The notes: generated by a model not told the origin, from the sequence alone. Positions 34,400 to 43,553 are shown, counted from the stretch's first letter. The stretch is 64,000 nt of DNA from Limnothrix sp. CACIAM 69d (GCA_001913845.2 MKGP02000053.1:62001-126000); one strand, 5' to 3'. Numbers and translations: made by a program.

Positions 34400-34915
34400 C
34401 TAGGCAAAGTCTGAAGGGATCGTCGCGGCGCTATTGGGCAGCGGATTGGGAATCATGTCGCCTTCTTGCCACTGTTGAACTTGGGAAAAGAGGTTGCGAA
34501 CGGTTTCTTGAAAGGCTTCTCGGGTCACTTCAATGCCCTGCATCACATCGCCGGGGATGTCGAAAAATACGAGGCTATCGATCGTTTCCATTGCCATCAG
34601 TTGAAACAGGATGTGCGTGACGGGAAATGGGGCGGCCATCATGTTGGGATCTTTGGTGGGCATGGGGCCGCGGGCTGCGTCTTGCAGGGTGGGAAAGGCG
34701 TAGACTACATTTTTCTCGACTCCCTGTTCACGGCGGTTCCCGAGGGTGACGCGCACCCAATCGCCATTCAGGGTTTGTAGGATGTAGTAGTCTTCGCGAC
34801 TCAGTTGGTTGGCGAAGTAAATCAATGCTGGGGCGATCGCGGCAACGATTTCGGGAGTTTGACCGTCTTGGGGGGCATTGTCGATCAGAATTTGAATTTG
34901 GCTTTCAATATCCAT
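34400..34915 (-). CDS. Conserved cyanobacterial hypothetical protein
   Basis: A 171-residue soluble protein, MDIESQIQILIDNAPQDGQTPEIVAAIAPALIYFANQLSREDYYILQTLNGDWVRVTL..., with a mixed alpha/beta core (KNVVYAFPTLQDAARGP, FPVTHILFQLMAMETIDSLVFFDIPGDVMQGIEVTREAFQETVRNLFSQV) and no metal or catalytic motif I can name. I recall similar conserved hypotheticals in other cyanobacteria but no function. Monocistronic, converging with the Ssl1498-like gene. Confidence 0.75.
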   Translation of the reverse strand: MDIESQIQILIDNAPQDGQTPEIVAAIAPALIYFANQLSREDYYILQTLNGDWVRVTLGNRREQGVEKNVVYAFPTLQDAARGPMPTKDPNMMAAPFPVTHILFQLMAMETIDSLVFFDIPGDVMQGIEVTREAFQETVRNLFSQVQQWQEGDMIPNPLPNSAATIPSDFA

Positions 34916-35221
34916 GGGTTCAATGAAAAAGACGAAAAATGACGGTCAAGCTAGGCAAGGTGGGCGGCAGCTTTGGCAATTGCCCTAGTAACAGTCCTAG
35001 CAACGATCGCTCGTGCCACAACTATCGTTGCGCTCGGTCGCAAGCATTGTACCTGCGGATTTTGTGGCAATTTGTTGGAGGCTAATTGGGGTTACCGATC
35101 GCACAGGCAGCGTAATCGCTCGTGGTGGTCATCGCTGAGTCGATTATGCTTGTCATGGTAAACCGTTCCGTAGGACATCTCCGGAGTCTTGGGGTGGCAT
35201 CAGTCGCAATGGTCGGTTGTA
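34916..35221. other. Divergent promoter region upstream of hetZ
   Basis: About 305 bases with no supported gene, between the hypothetical gene and hetZ. It includes TTGCAATTGCC-like and HIP1-core words. No clear promoter box or operator stands out. Confidence 0.35.
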
Positions 35222-36400
35222 ATGTTGGCATCAGACGAGAGTTGTAGGGGCGTGGAATCGACGATCGATTTATTGCAGCGGGAGTTGCGGTCAGGAACGA
35301 CGGCTCCAGAGGCGGTTTGTGCAGCGGTGGCCGATCGAATTGCGGCGGAAGTCGATCGCATCTGTACTGAAAGTCGTCGGATCCAGTCTTCCGGGGATGT
35401 GTTGGGTTGGGCCCACAGCCTGGCTCGTCACCGATTGCAACAGAATTTGCGCTATTACCAGTTGGGATCCCAACGCGGCCGAGCCGAGTTGCACAGTACC
35501 CTCAGCGCCATCATTTACCGATACATTTCCCCAGCCCGATCGCGCACGAGCTATCAAGCGCGGCTGTTGGCGATCGAGGATTTCCTCCAGGGATTTTATG
35601 TGGAGGCGCTGGGAGCCTTTCGGCGCGAAAACCAGTTGCCCCCGGACTATACCCCTCGGGTACGGCTGGAGTTGGCGGAATATATGGCGTTTGTGGAACG
35701 CTACGCCAAGCGTCGGATTCCGTTGCCCGGTGGGCGATCGCAGCAGCTAATTGTGTTGCGGGCCCAAACCTTTGCCCGCCAACAGCCCCCGGAAACTTCG
35801 ATCGATATGGATCAGGCCGCCGAAAGCGCCAGTGATAGCGGTGAGGGCTACTCCTGGGATGATGCATCGGTGCAGCAGGTGCGCGATCGAATCAGCGCCA
35901 AGGAATCCACCGACGTGATGGATGGGGCCCTGCGCCAGGCGGTCGTAGATGAACTAATTGCTTACCTGCGCGATCGCAACCAAGAGGAATGCGTTAACTA
36001 TTTGGTGCTGCGATTAAAAGACTTATCCGCCAGCGAAATTGAAAAGGTGTTGGGGCTGGATGCTCGTCAGCGCGATTACTTACAACAACGTTTCAAATAT
36101 CACCTCATTCGCTTTGCTTTGCTCCACCGTTGGGAATTGGTTCACCAGTGGCTTGATGTGGATTTGGAGCGCGATTTAGGCTTAACCCCTCGTCAATGGG
36201 AAAGTTTGCTCAATCAACTGGGCCCGGAAATCACCAAATTGGTGGAGCTAAAACGCGCGGGATCAGACGATCGAACCGTGGCCCAAGCGATGGGGATCAG
36301 CGCTTCTCAAGTGCAAAAGCTATGGTTCAAGTTGCTGGAAACTGCTTGGGAAATTCGTAATCGCACAGAGTCCGGAACGAGGAGGGGGACAGATGAATAG
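35222..36400 (+). CDS. hetZ: HetZ-type regulator (heterocyst differentiation protein family)
   Basis: About 392 residues from ATG 35222; TTG 35189, preceded by GGAG, is an alternative start. Family segments: ICTESRRIQSSGDVLGWAHSLARHRLQQNLRYYQLGSQRGRAELHSTLSAIIYRYISP, YQARLLAIEDFLQGFYVEALGAFRREN, AEYMAFVERYAKRRIPLPGGRSQQLIVLRAQTFARQQPPETSIDM, and a C-terminal HTH-like region (SDDRTVAQAMGISASQVQKLWFKLLETAWEI). In Anabaena HetZ is a DNA-binding protein needed early in heterocyst differentiation; it is also conserved in filamentous species without heterocysts. It overlaps patU by 8 bases, the arrangement known for hetZ-patU. Confidence 0.85.
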   Translation: MLASDESCRGVESTIDLLQRELRSGTTAPEAVCAAVADRIAAEVDRICTESRRIQSSGDVLGWAHSLARHRLQQNLRYYQLGSQRGRAELHSTLSAIIYRYISPARSRTSYQARLLAIEDFLQGFYVEALGAFRRENQLPPDYTPRVRLELAEYMAFVERYAKRRIPLPGGRSQQLIVLRAQTFARQQPPETSIDMDQAAESASDSGEGYSWDDASVQQVRDRISAKESTDVMDGALRQAVVDELIAYLRDRNQEECVNYLVLRLKDLSASEIEKVLGLDARQRDYLQQRFKYHLIRFALLHRWELVHQWLDVDLERDLGLTPRQWESLLNQLGPEITKLVELKRAGSDDRTVAQAMGISASQVQKLWFKLLETAWEIRNRTESGTRRGTDE

Positions 36401-37511
36401 CAACTTAGATAGCGTTCCCGGTGCGTTGCAAGCGCAGCTCTTGGGCCAGTTATTGGATGTGGCCAAGGAACTCGACCCCACAACCACCCCTGATCAGTCC
36501 CGATCGCCTGAGCCGATTGAACTTGGGGCAACCCAGCTTGAGCCGATCGAGATTGATCAGGCGATCGAACAGGCCCTCGCTGCCCATGCCTTCGATCCCG
36601 CTGACCTCCTAGAGGGCGACTTTTCTGCCCTTGAGGATCCGGCGATCAACCCCGCACCAGCGCGATCGCTATCCCCCAGCGATTTATCGGTTGCGAATCC
36701 TATGCTCGAACTTGATGCAATGCCCGTCGTTGACCAGCGCTATCACGCCCTGCTGAAACAGCGGTTGATTCTAGAAGCCTCCCAGCGCCCTCCCCTGTTT
36801 CCTTGGGAGTCGCCCGAAACGGCGCTAGATTATCGCGACACTTACGAGGACGCACCCTCGATCGCCCAAGTTCCCCAAAATCCCTGGCTACGGCAGTTCC
36901 AGCAGCTCAACCTGCCCACGAACCTGCCAGCGGAATTGGCCGAACGACTCTTGGCCGCTTGCCAAACCGTTGCCGCCCAGGCGCTCAAGGAAGGCGTAGC
37001 CCTCATGCAAGCCGTAGATGAGCTATTTCCCGACCAAGATCGCCTGCTGAATGCCCAAGCCTCCGTCGTATTGCGCTGGGCAACGGCCGTGCGTACAGGC
37101 GCTACCAATCGCTTCCCCATGGAATATGTGGAATACGATCGCGCCAATCCCCAGCAGCAAATGACCATTGCCCTGTTGGCCGCGCGGGAACTGCTGAACC
37201 GCCTGACCCTCGAACTCAGCGCCAAAACCCCCCAGGTCACCCAAGAATGGCTAGCCGATGGTGGTGCTTTGCGAATTGAGGCCCACTACATCCCCCAAGC
37301 CGATCGCCCTGCCTTGAACCTCACCCTCCGGCTTCCCGGCACGGGCACTGCCACCCTCAACGGCCCGCAGGCCTCCGTGCAAGCGGCTGGAGAAGGCCTC
37401 CTGCGCCTGTCCATGCGGAACGTCAAACCGGGCGATCGCTACCGGCTGTCCGTGGCCCAAGTGGGCGAAACGGAGCTTCCTCCCTTAACCTTTACGATTT
37501 TGGTGCGCTAG
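36393..37511 (+). CDS. patU: PatU-type protein
   Basis: A 372-residue protein starting inside the 3' end of hetZ (ATG 36393, hetZ stop 36398-36400) with GGAGGGGG upstream, so translation is probably coupled. The N-terminal part is Pro/Asp/Glu-rich with PVVDQRYHALLKQRLILEASQRPPLFPWESP; the C-terminal part (PWLRQFQQLNLPTNLPAELAERLLAACQTVAAQALKEGVALMQAVDELFPDQ to a beta-rich end LTLRLPGTGTATL...LPPLTFTILVR) fits PatU3. In Anabaena sp. PCC 7120 the gene is split into patU5 and patU3; here it is one frame. PatU3 affects heterocyst pattern and acts against HetZ. Its function in this strain is inferred only. Confidence 0.78.
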   Translation: MNSNLDSVPGALQAQLLGQLLDVAKELDPTTTPDQSRSPEPIELGATQLEPIEIDQAIEQALAAHAFDPADLLEGDFSALEDPAINPAPARSLSPSDLSVANPMLELDAMPVVDQRYHALLKQRLILEASQRPPLFPWESPETALDYRDTYEDAPSIAQVPQNPWLRQFQQLNLPTNLPAELAERLLAACQTVAAQALKEGVALMQAVDELFPDQDRLLNAQASVVLRWATAVRTGATNRFPMEYVEYDRANPQQQMTIALLAARELLNRLTLELSAKTPQVTQEWLADGGALRIEAHYIPQADRPALNLTLRLPGTGTATLNGPQASVQAAGEGLLRLSMRNVKPGDRYRLSVAQVGETELPPLTFTILVR

Positions 37512-37831
37512 CTGCCACGAACGAACAGCCACGAACGAACAGCCACGAACGAACAGCCACGAACGAACAGCCACGAGCGAGCGGCCCCGGGCAACCGACC
37601 GTTAGCGATTCGCCATGAACTGAAATCCCGTCAAGTGGCGGTCATGACTCAAGAGCGTGACTCGGGGGCATGAATCAGATTTAGCAACTTGCCTGTTGTA
37701 AAAGTAATCAAGTCAGGCGATACACTAAAAGACGGGCGATCGCACGATCCAGCGACCTGTTCATCGCCCGCCCTGAGGTCACCCCTCCCGGGAAAGTCCT
37801 CATCCGTTTTGCTAAATCCAGAACGCTCGCC
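37512..37831. other. Intergenic region between patU and nfu
   Basis: About 320 bases without a gene. It begins with the 14-bp tandem array (listed). TTGTAA (37696) and TACACT (37721-37726), 19 bases apart, are a weak candidate promoter for nfu. No terminator for hetZ-patU is obvious other than the array. Confidence 0.4.
37515..37584. repeat. 14-bp tandem repeat, five copies
   Basis: CCACGAACGAACAG is repeated four times exactly (37515-37570), with a fifth diverged copy CCACGAGCGAGCGG (37571-37584), starting three bases after the patU stop. Confidence 0.95.
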
Positions 37832-38068
37832 ATGACCCTACCCCTCACTGTTGAAAACGTCGAAACCACCCTTGATGAACTGCGCCCCTACCTGATGGCT
37901 GACGGCGGCAACGTTCAGCTTGTTGAAATTGACGGGCCCATTGTCAAGCTGCGTCTCCAAGGTGCCTGTGGTTCTTGCCCCAGCTCGGCCATGACCCTGC
38001 GGATGGGCATTGAGCGTCGTCTGAAGGAAGTGATCCCTGAAATTGCCGAAATTGAACAAGTGGTTTAA
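37832..38068 (+). CDS. nfu: NifU-like iron-sulfur scaffold (Nfu)
   Basis: A 78-residue protein equal to the C-terminal NifU domain: [62 protein letters not shown], with the CxxC (GACGSCPSS) that assembles [Fe-S] clusters as a dimer. In cyanobacteria Nfu is the major scaffold supplying clusters to photosystem I and other proteins. The stand-alone short form is normal for the phylum. A strong hairpin terminator follows at 38168. Confidence 0.95.
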   Translation: MTLPLTVENVETTLDELRPYLMADGGNVQLVEIDGPIVKLRLQGACGSCPSSAMTLRMGIERRLKEVIPEIAEIEQVV

Positions 38069-38167
38069 ATCGTTTACCCGAGCCTTTGGTTTGAGTCTCA
38101 ACACTGAAACCTTTGACTCTCAAAAAAAGTCAACACAGCCACTAAATACAACTGATCGATCGCTGAT

Positions 38168-38200
38168 AAAACAAGGGGCCTTTGCTCCTTGTTTTCTTAT
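38168..38200 (+). terminator. Rho-independent terminator of nfu
   Basis: AAAACAAGGGGC (38168-38179) pairs with GCTCCTTGTTTT (38184-38195), one G-U pair, four-base loop, then CTTATTTGATT. The stem resembles the dispersed CAAGGGGC palindrome and may be derived from it. Confidence 0.8.
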
Positions 38201-38990
38201 TTGATTGTTCTGTTGTGGATTGTTTTCTGTGAATTTGCTTGTTTGTTCTCTTTGAATCTTGTTTAGCCCCCAGCGAGAGTTATTGTCTATTGAAAAATAT
38301 CTAATTAATAGCTCAAGAAATTTAAAAACTTACGCATACGGGTTGAATTTGATTCACATTTCTTTGATTTAGGAATTTTGATTAACAAATAAAAATCTTC
38401 ACGAAAACGTGAATAATAGTTGCTCTTGACCTTGATTCCTATTGGAAAAGAGCGATCAAAATTCCAGAAATCTAGAAGCCCAAAAATACAAAAATCTAGC
38501 CATCTAAAACTAAAATCAGACAATAAAAATGTTACCGAAATACTTTCAGTAAAAGAGTTTAAATATAAACAGACAAGGAGCTGGTGTTCCTTGCCTGTTC
38601 AACGTTTGCGCCGCTTGGCGATCTGGATTACTTCAGCCTGGTTTCAGGCATTCATTGAAATTGATTAATCGGCATCCTGTTAGATCCATTGATTGATAGA
38701 TTGTGATTAATAAATTGAATCTGATCAATCAATTCAATAGATCTAACCGGAGCTAACTAGACCTGATCAGTGCTGCTTAGATCTTGGGGTGAGTCTCAAT
38801 GAGGCTGAATCTGAATAGGTCTGAATGAATTGCAGCGAGAGTGTGTATGTACCTCAGCCGATCGGCAACTGCTTGTTTGATCTGGCGAGCGAAAGTTGAA
38901 AATTTGATGGGTAACAGCGCCCACGTAATCTCAGGCGATAGCTTAAGGTTGGGCAAGCCAATTAATGTGCGCTTGATGGGGCTGCTGGTC
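38201..38990. other. A+T-rich gap without a supported gene
   Basis: About 790 bases, markedly A+T-rich to about 38580 and without HIP1. Short frames on both strands have low-complexity translations and no motif. An imperfect inverted repeat spans 38679-38747 (GTTAGATCCATTGATTGAT against ATCAATCAATTCAATAGATC-TAAC). It may be decayed acquired DNA. Confidence 0.4.
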
Positions 38991-39215
38991 TTAATCGTTA
39001 GTCCATTCTTCGTGACTGAGCAGGTCTCCCACGCAGTCCCGAAGTAGATAGTCACACCGCTCTAGCTCAAACTCCACACAAGTCCATTCCCGAGGCGGAA
39101 TAAATTGGCAGAGGACATAGAGGGGCTGATGACGATCCACGTTTCCCGTTTCCACGAGATGGCGGGCTTCGTCTCGGATCTCGTCGATCGAGTAACGCAG
39201 TTTCGTTTGCAGCAT
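38991..39215 (-). CDS. DUF4327 family protein
   Basis: A 74-residue protein, MLQTKLRYSIDEIRDEARHLVETGNVDRHQPLYVLCQFIPPREWTCVEFELERCDYLLRDCVGDLLSHEEW. The pattern YSxDxIRDExRxLVxxGxxxRxQPxYxLCxxxPxREWxCxExELxxxxxLLRD is that of the short, cyanobacterium-specific DUF4327 proteins. Function unknown. It stands alone beside the A+T-rich gap. Confidence 0.8.
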   Translation of the reverse strand: MLQTKLRYSIDEIRDEARHLVETGNVDRHQPLYVLCQFIPPREWTCVEFELERCDYLLRDCVGDLLSHEEWTND

Positions 39216-39787
39216 ATAGAAGGCCCTCTTGGCGATCGATTCGGATGGTTCGGTATGGCTCGATTCAAATGCACCCTACTGTAACGCACCAAATTTATCT
39301 ATGGCTGTTGCTTAGTAGCGGGCAATACTGAACTTTTACCTATTCTCATCCTTGCCCGAGGGGTTGGCACGGGTCTAATCGTTAAAAATTCTTAAAGACT
39401 GCGACTGTCCTGCAATATTTGATCATCCCCCTTACCATGGCTCTTAGATGGTGGCTGGGCGGGTCGATCGAAGCCGCTGCGTCGCTGGGCAGCATCAGTC
39501 CAGCTCTGGAGTTGTGGGTACTGGCAATGGTTGTGGATTGTTGCCAGATAGTCGCGCGAGCAGTGGCCGGAGGCAAAAAGTACCCAGTTTTGCCCATAAA
39601 CCGCAAGCACCGGAAGATCCATAGGGATCATCTTCCAGTGCTTGTGGTGGGTGATGCTATGCGCTAGCTGAAAGGTTGGCTGTTCCTGATCGGGTGGCCC
39701 GGGGCTTGCGCTGCCTGGGAGGCGATCGCCCCTTTTGTTTGATAACAACCTAATTGCAACGGGCAGATGGCTCGCTAGGGTGAAGGC
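39216..39787. other. Intergenic region with a long hairpin
   Basis: About 570 bases; open frames on both strands here are short and without motifs. The main structure is the hairpin at 39604-39644 (listed). Nothing else is supported. Confidence 0.4.
39604..39644. repeat. Long imperfect hairpin
   Basis: CAAGCACCGGAAGAT (39604-39618) is complementary to ATCTTCCAGTGCTTG (39630-39644) with one mismatch, and GATCC/GGATC (39616-39620, 39625-39629) extends the pairing inward. Neither exit has a T run, so it is not a classical terminator. Confidence 0.7.
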
Positions 39788-40147
39788 CTAGCTAGCGATC
39801 GTGCGAGGAGTGCCCTCAAGGGCTTGGTCTTCACTATCAAAAATTTCAAATACGGAATCCATCATGGTGACCTCGAAAACCAGCTTGGCTTCGGGGTGTA
39901 CCTGACAGAGGCGAAAACTGCCTTTTTCCTTATCGGCATCCCGCATCCCGGCAACGAGCGAGGTGAGGCCAGAACTGTCAATGAAGTTGACCTTGCTGAG
40001 ATTCACGACGATATGAGGACTCAGCTTAGAAATACATTCTTGCAGTTTGAGGCGAAATTGCCAGGCTGTCGTAATGTCCAGCCGTCCTTCAGGGGTGAGA
40101 ACAATTACCGTCGTGCCATCTTTGGTCGTGTGGGTCTTCTGCTCCAT
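39788..40147 (-). CDS. STAS-domain anti-sigma factor antagonist
   Basis: A 119-residue protein of the SpoIIAA/RsbV type: VIVLTPEGRLDITTAWQFRLKLQECI, HIVVNLSKVNFIDSSGLTSLVAGMRDADKEKGSFRLCQVHPEAKLVFEVTMMDSVFEIFDSEDQAL. The DSSGL motif holds the Ser that is phosphorylated by anti-sigma kinases. Such proteins act in partner-switching control of sigma factors or other targets. No cognate kinase or PP2C phosphatase is adjacent. It is on the same strand as hemF, 300 bases downstream. Confidence 0.9.
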   Translation of the reverse strand: MEQKTHTTKDGTTVIVLTPEGRLDITTAWQFRLKLQECISKLSPHIVVNLSKVNFIDSSGLTSLVAGMRDADKEKGSFRLCQVHPEAKLVFEVTMMDSVFEIFDSEDQALEGTPRTIAS

Positions 40148-40453
40148 GATGGATTGTTCGCTCTTGGGGGACTAGGAAGGGGGCTGGCCGACAGATCGTG
40201 TTGAGGACAGCGGCGGATCGGCAAGCACTTCATGACCATACCCAAACTCGGGGGCCAGTGGATGTGCAAAGAACGATCCCGGTCAGGACACGGAGATCGA
40301 AACAAAGCTGGGGGCTTGATGCTTCGATTTGATCGCACCGGCTACGAGCACCACGCAATCGGAAGCAGCGCTCGACAGGTAAGTCTCCTTCGGATTGTAT
40401 CACGGCACCCCAGGAGACTTAAGTGGTCTCGGAGTGCCGTTTTCCCCAAGCTG
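40148..40453. other. Region between hemF and the STAS gene with alternative hairpins
   Basis: About 305 bases. AAGTCTCCT (40381-40389) can pair with AGGAGACTT (40412-40420), while GAGAC (40414-40418) can instead pair with GTCTC (40426-40430) inside a larger CGGCAC/GTGCCG stem (40403-40408 with 40434-40439) followed on the + strand by TTTTCCCC. The two folds exclude each other. Confidence 0.45.
40403..40445 (+). terminator. Terminator-like hairpin beside the hemF 3' end
   Basis: CGGCAC/GTGCCG and GAGAC/GTCTC stems with a TTTT exit on the + strand, 14 bases past the hemF stop. In the hemF direction the T run is missing, so it would best stop transcription antisense to hemF. Confidence 0.4.
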
Positions 40454-41539
40454 CTAGGCAAGTCCAGGCACTTGAGGGGGTGCATTGAGCCAATCCTGCG
40501 GCTTCAGGAAGATCTCATAGAGACTCGCTTCTCGCGTGTTGGGGTCGGGTTGGTAGCCATATTCCCAACGCACGAGCGGCGGCAAAGACATCAGAATTGA
40601 CTCTGTGCGACCATTGGTTTGCAGCCCGAAGATCGTGCCGCGATCGTACACCAAGTTAAACTCAACGTACCGTCCCCGACGATAAAGCTGGAAATTTCGC
40701 TCCCGATCGCCATATTCCTGGGACTGACGACGCTCAACGATCGGCACGTAGGCCGGTAGGAACGCTCGGCCGCAACCTTGCACGAAGCCGAACAACTCTT
40801 CCCAATTGCGCTGAGCCGGTACGCCCACTTGCTTGCTGTGTTGGGCGGCGGGGCCTTGGGCATCGGGGCCGCGATAGAGTTCGTTGGTGCCGTCTTGGTA
40901 ATCGAAGAAGATGCCGCCAACTCCCCGGGTTTCATTGCGGTGCTTCAGGAAGAAATATTCATCGCACCAGAGTTTGAAAGTGTCGTAGTAGTGCGGATTG
41001 TGGCGATCGCACGCATCCTTCAAGGTTTGGTGAAAATGCACCACATCTTCCACAAAGGGGTAGTAGGGGGTGAGGTCAATGCCGCCCCCAAACCACCACA
41101 CGGGGCCCGCTTCAAAGTAGCGGTAGTTGAGGTGAACCGTGGGGATGTAGGGATTTTTGGGGTGCAGCACCATGGAGGTACCGGTGGCATAGAAGCCATG
41201 GCCGGCTGCTTCCGGGCGCTGGGTCAAAATCGAAGGGGGCAATTGGGTTCCCCACACTTCCGAGAAGTTGACTCCGCCTTGCTCAAATACGCCGCCATTG
41301 GTGATGACGCGCGATCGCCCGCCGCCGCCTTCGGGCCGCTCCCAGGCATCTTCACGGAACTGACCCGCCCCATCGGCGGCCGTCAGTCCCTGGCAAATTT
41401 CATCTTGAATTTGGCGCATCCATTGGCCAACCCGTTCACGGGAGTCGGCTGGCGGTGCGCCCGCAACCATGGGTTGGGCCTGGCCGTTGGCCTCGGGATG
41501 GGTGATCGATGACTTGGCGGGGGTTGCGAATGCGGTCAT
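40454..41539 (-). CDS. hemF: Oxygen-dependent coproporphyrinogen III oxidase
   Basis: A 361-residue Hem[143 protein letters not shown]. It oxidatively decarboxylates coproporphyrinogen III to protoporphyrinogen IX in aerobic heme and chlorophyll synthesis. HemW encoded at 12692 is the radical SAM relative, so this is the oxygen-dependent enzyme. The first 30 residues are a variable extension. Confidence 0.97.
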   Translation of the reverse strand: MTAFATPAKSSITHPEANGQAQPMVAGAPPADSRERVGQWMRQIQDEICQGLTAADGAGQFREDAWERPEGGGGRSRVITNGGVFEQGGVNFSEVWGTQLPPSILTQRPEAAGHGFYATGTSMVLHPKNPYIPTVHLNYRYFEAGPVWWFGGGIDLTPYYPFVEDVVHFHQTLKDACDRHNPHYYDTFKLWCDEYFFLKHRNETRGVGGIFFDYQDGTNELYRGPDAQGPAAQHSKQVGVPAQRNWEELFGFVQGCGRAFLPAYVPIVERRQSQEYGDRERNFQLYRRGRYVEFNLVYDRGTIFGLQTNGRTESILMSLPPLVRWEYGYQPDPNTREASLYEIFLKPQDWLNAPPQVPGLA

Positions 41540-42372
41540 AGCTAATGTCTAACGCAGTTTGTTAGGAAGCTTTAGGAAAAGGAAACGCCCGCGATCGACC
41601 TAAAGTTAGGAACTCCCTCAGCCTGGGACGGGGGACGGCGATCGATCTTGGTAGAAAACAGGTTCTGGCGGTTGGGTCAGTTTCCTCACCCAAACGACAA
41701 CCAGTGCCACGGTTGCTATTGACCCTCTAGCGTACCGGAGGCCCCTAAAAGTCCGGCCAAGCAGTCGTAGAACTTAACAATTTTGTTGTAATCCTGCTGC
41801 TGAATCGGAATCAATCGTTGCTAGGAACACTCGATCGTCCCCGATCGCCTAAGCCGCCGCCTGCCAACTTCCCTTAACGAGGCTGGGATCAAGAGGGGGG
41901 ATCAGCTTGCAATTGGCAAACCTCCAGAACCATGAGAGCGACTCAAGCAGATACTCAAATAAATACTCATCAATACCCAAACAGAACTCAAACAGATGTA
42001 GAAGCAACTTCTAGAATCCAACCCAGACTCCTGAGAACCGAGCCTCCCCCAATTTCCCCAAGCCTCGATCTTGCAAGCCCTGAGAACAATCAGAACATTG
42101 GGAGCCTTCTGCTCGATCGGTAGCAGCCCACCGGCAAACGGTAAGATTTCAAAACATATAAACTCTGAGTACAAATCCTTAGAATTGCCCAAAAGTTCCT
42201 GAATCCTCCCGGCTCGCTGCCATGGCCGCACCATCGGCCCCCGCAATCAGAGTCTTGGAAACTTCAGTGAATTCGGGATCTCTGAGGGATCTGTTCGGGA
42301 TCTCTTTTAGCCTCAGTTTCCGATTAAAACTCAGCTTTCGACTCAGCTACGCCAACGAATTCCCACTCACCC
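41540..42372. other. Divergent gap between hemF and mrp, no supported gene
   Basis: About 830 bases. A+T-rich stretches at 41755-41800 and 41930-42180 probably include promoters. The stretch 41940-42005 is an ACTCAAACAGAT-like low-complexity repeat. A frame on the minus strand is open here, but its translation has no recognisable motif. Confidence 0.4.
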
Positions 42373-43452
42373 ATGACTGCTACCGCCCTCAGTCCCGAAG
42401 CCGTGCTTGAGATTTTGCGCCCCGTGGAAGATCCGGAGCTGCGCAAAAGCCTCGTTGAGTTGAACATGATCCGCAACGTCCGCATCGATGGTGGTGCTGT
42501 GCAGTTCACTCTGGTGCTAACAACCCCCGCTTGCCCCTTACGGGAATTTATTGTGGATGACTGCAAGCGGGCGGTGAAAACCCTGCCCGGCGTGGAGTCG
42601 GTGGATGTGGAAGTGACGGCCGAAACGCCGCAACAAAAATCCTTGCCCGATCGCGCGGGAATTTCCGGCGTGAAAAATATCCTGGCCGTGTCCAGCGGTA
42701 AGGGAGGTGTGGGCAAAAGCACCGTAGCCGTGAATATCGCCGTTTCCCTGGCCCAATCGGGGGCCAAAGTGGGGCTAATTGATGCTGATATTTATGGGCC
42801 CAACGTGCCAACCATGCTGGGTTTAACCCAGGCGGAGGTGATGGTGCGGCCAGGGCAGGGGCAAGGGCAAGACATCTTGGAACCGGCGGAAAACCACGGT
42901 GTGAAGATGGTGTCCATGGGCTTCTTGATTGACCCCGATCAACCGGTAATTTGGCGGGGACCGATGCTGAACGGCATCATTCGCCAATTCCTGTACCAAG
43001 TGGACTGGGGAGAGCTGGACTACTTAATTGTGGATATGCCGCCGGGAACGGGGGATGCCCAGTTAACCATGGCCCAAGCCGTACCCATGGCGGGGGCGGT
43101 GATTGTGACCACGCCCCAAACGGTGTCGCTGATTGATGCGCGGCGGGGGCTGAAGATGTTTCAGCAGCTCAGTGTGCCGGTGTTGGGGATCGTGGAAAAT
43201 ATGAGCTACTTCATTCCGCCGGATCTGCCCGATCGCCAATACGACCTATTTGGTTCGGGTGGCGGCAAAAAGACAGCGGAAGAATTAGCAGTGCCGCTGC
43301 TGGGCTGTGTGCCTTTGGAAATGCCTGTGCGGGAAGGGGGCGATCGGGGTGTGCCCATTGTGGTGTCCGCTCCGGATTCGGCCTCAGCCCAGGCCCTGAA
43401 GGCGATCGCCCAGGCCGTGGCGGCACGGGTTTCAGTGATGGCCCTGAGCTAG
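42373..43452 (+). CDS. Mrp/NBP35 family Fe-S carrier P-loop ATPase (ApbC)
   Basis: A 359-residue protein with an N-terminal MIP18/DUF59 domain (ALSPEAVLEILRPVEDPELRKSLVELNMIRNVRIDGG) and a deviant Walker A P-loop, SSGKGGVGKST (107-117), plus GLIDADIYGPNVPTMLG, DYLIVDMPPGTGDAQLTMAQ and TTPQTVSLIDARRGLKMF. ApbC/Mrp proteins carry and deliver [4Fe-4S] clusters. The usual CxxC near GIVENMSYFI is replaced by IPPDLPDRQY, as I recall for other cyanobacterial members. A start at ATG 42373 fits the family. Confidence 0.92.
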   Translation: MTATALSPEAVLEILRPVEDPELRKSLVELNMIRNVRIDGGAVQFTLVLTTPACPLREFIVDDCKRAVKTLPGVESVDVEVTAETPQQKSLPDRAGISGVKNILAVSSGKGGVGKSTVAVNIAVSLAQSGAKVGLIDADIYGPNVPTMLGLTQAEVMVRPGQGQGQDILEPAENHGVKMVSMGFLIDPDQPVIWRGPMLNGIIRQFLYQVDWGELDYLIVDMPPGTGDAQLTMAQAVPMAGAVIVTTPQTVSLIDARRGLKMFQQLSVPVLGIVENMSYFIPPDLPDRQYDLFGSGGGKKTAEELAVPLLGCVPLEMPVREGGDRGVPIVVSAPDSASAQALKAIAQAVAARVSVMALS

Positions 43453-43553
43453 TTTGCCTGAACTCGTTTGGGCGTTATCGGCGACTGGCGGCGAACCATC
43501 GGGCCATCGCTCCGCTACTGTTTGATCCAATCCTCGCCCTTTGCTTGCACTCA

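Noticed and set aside
38305-38668. Two short frames (72 and 82 codons) on opposite strands in the A+T-rich gap
   Set aside because: They overlap each other, are Lys/Ser/Phe-rich as expected from base composition, and show no recognisable motif.
38777-39055. 92-codon minus-strand frame overlapping the DUF4327 gene
   Set aside because: It overlaps a recognisable gene in another frame and has no motif or ribosome site.
41902-42246. 114-codon minus-strand frame between hemF and mrp
   Set aside because: Low-complexity translation, overlaps an ACTCAAACAGAT-like repeat, and no ribosome site or motif.
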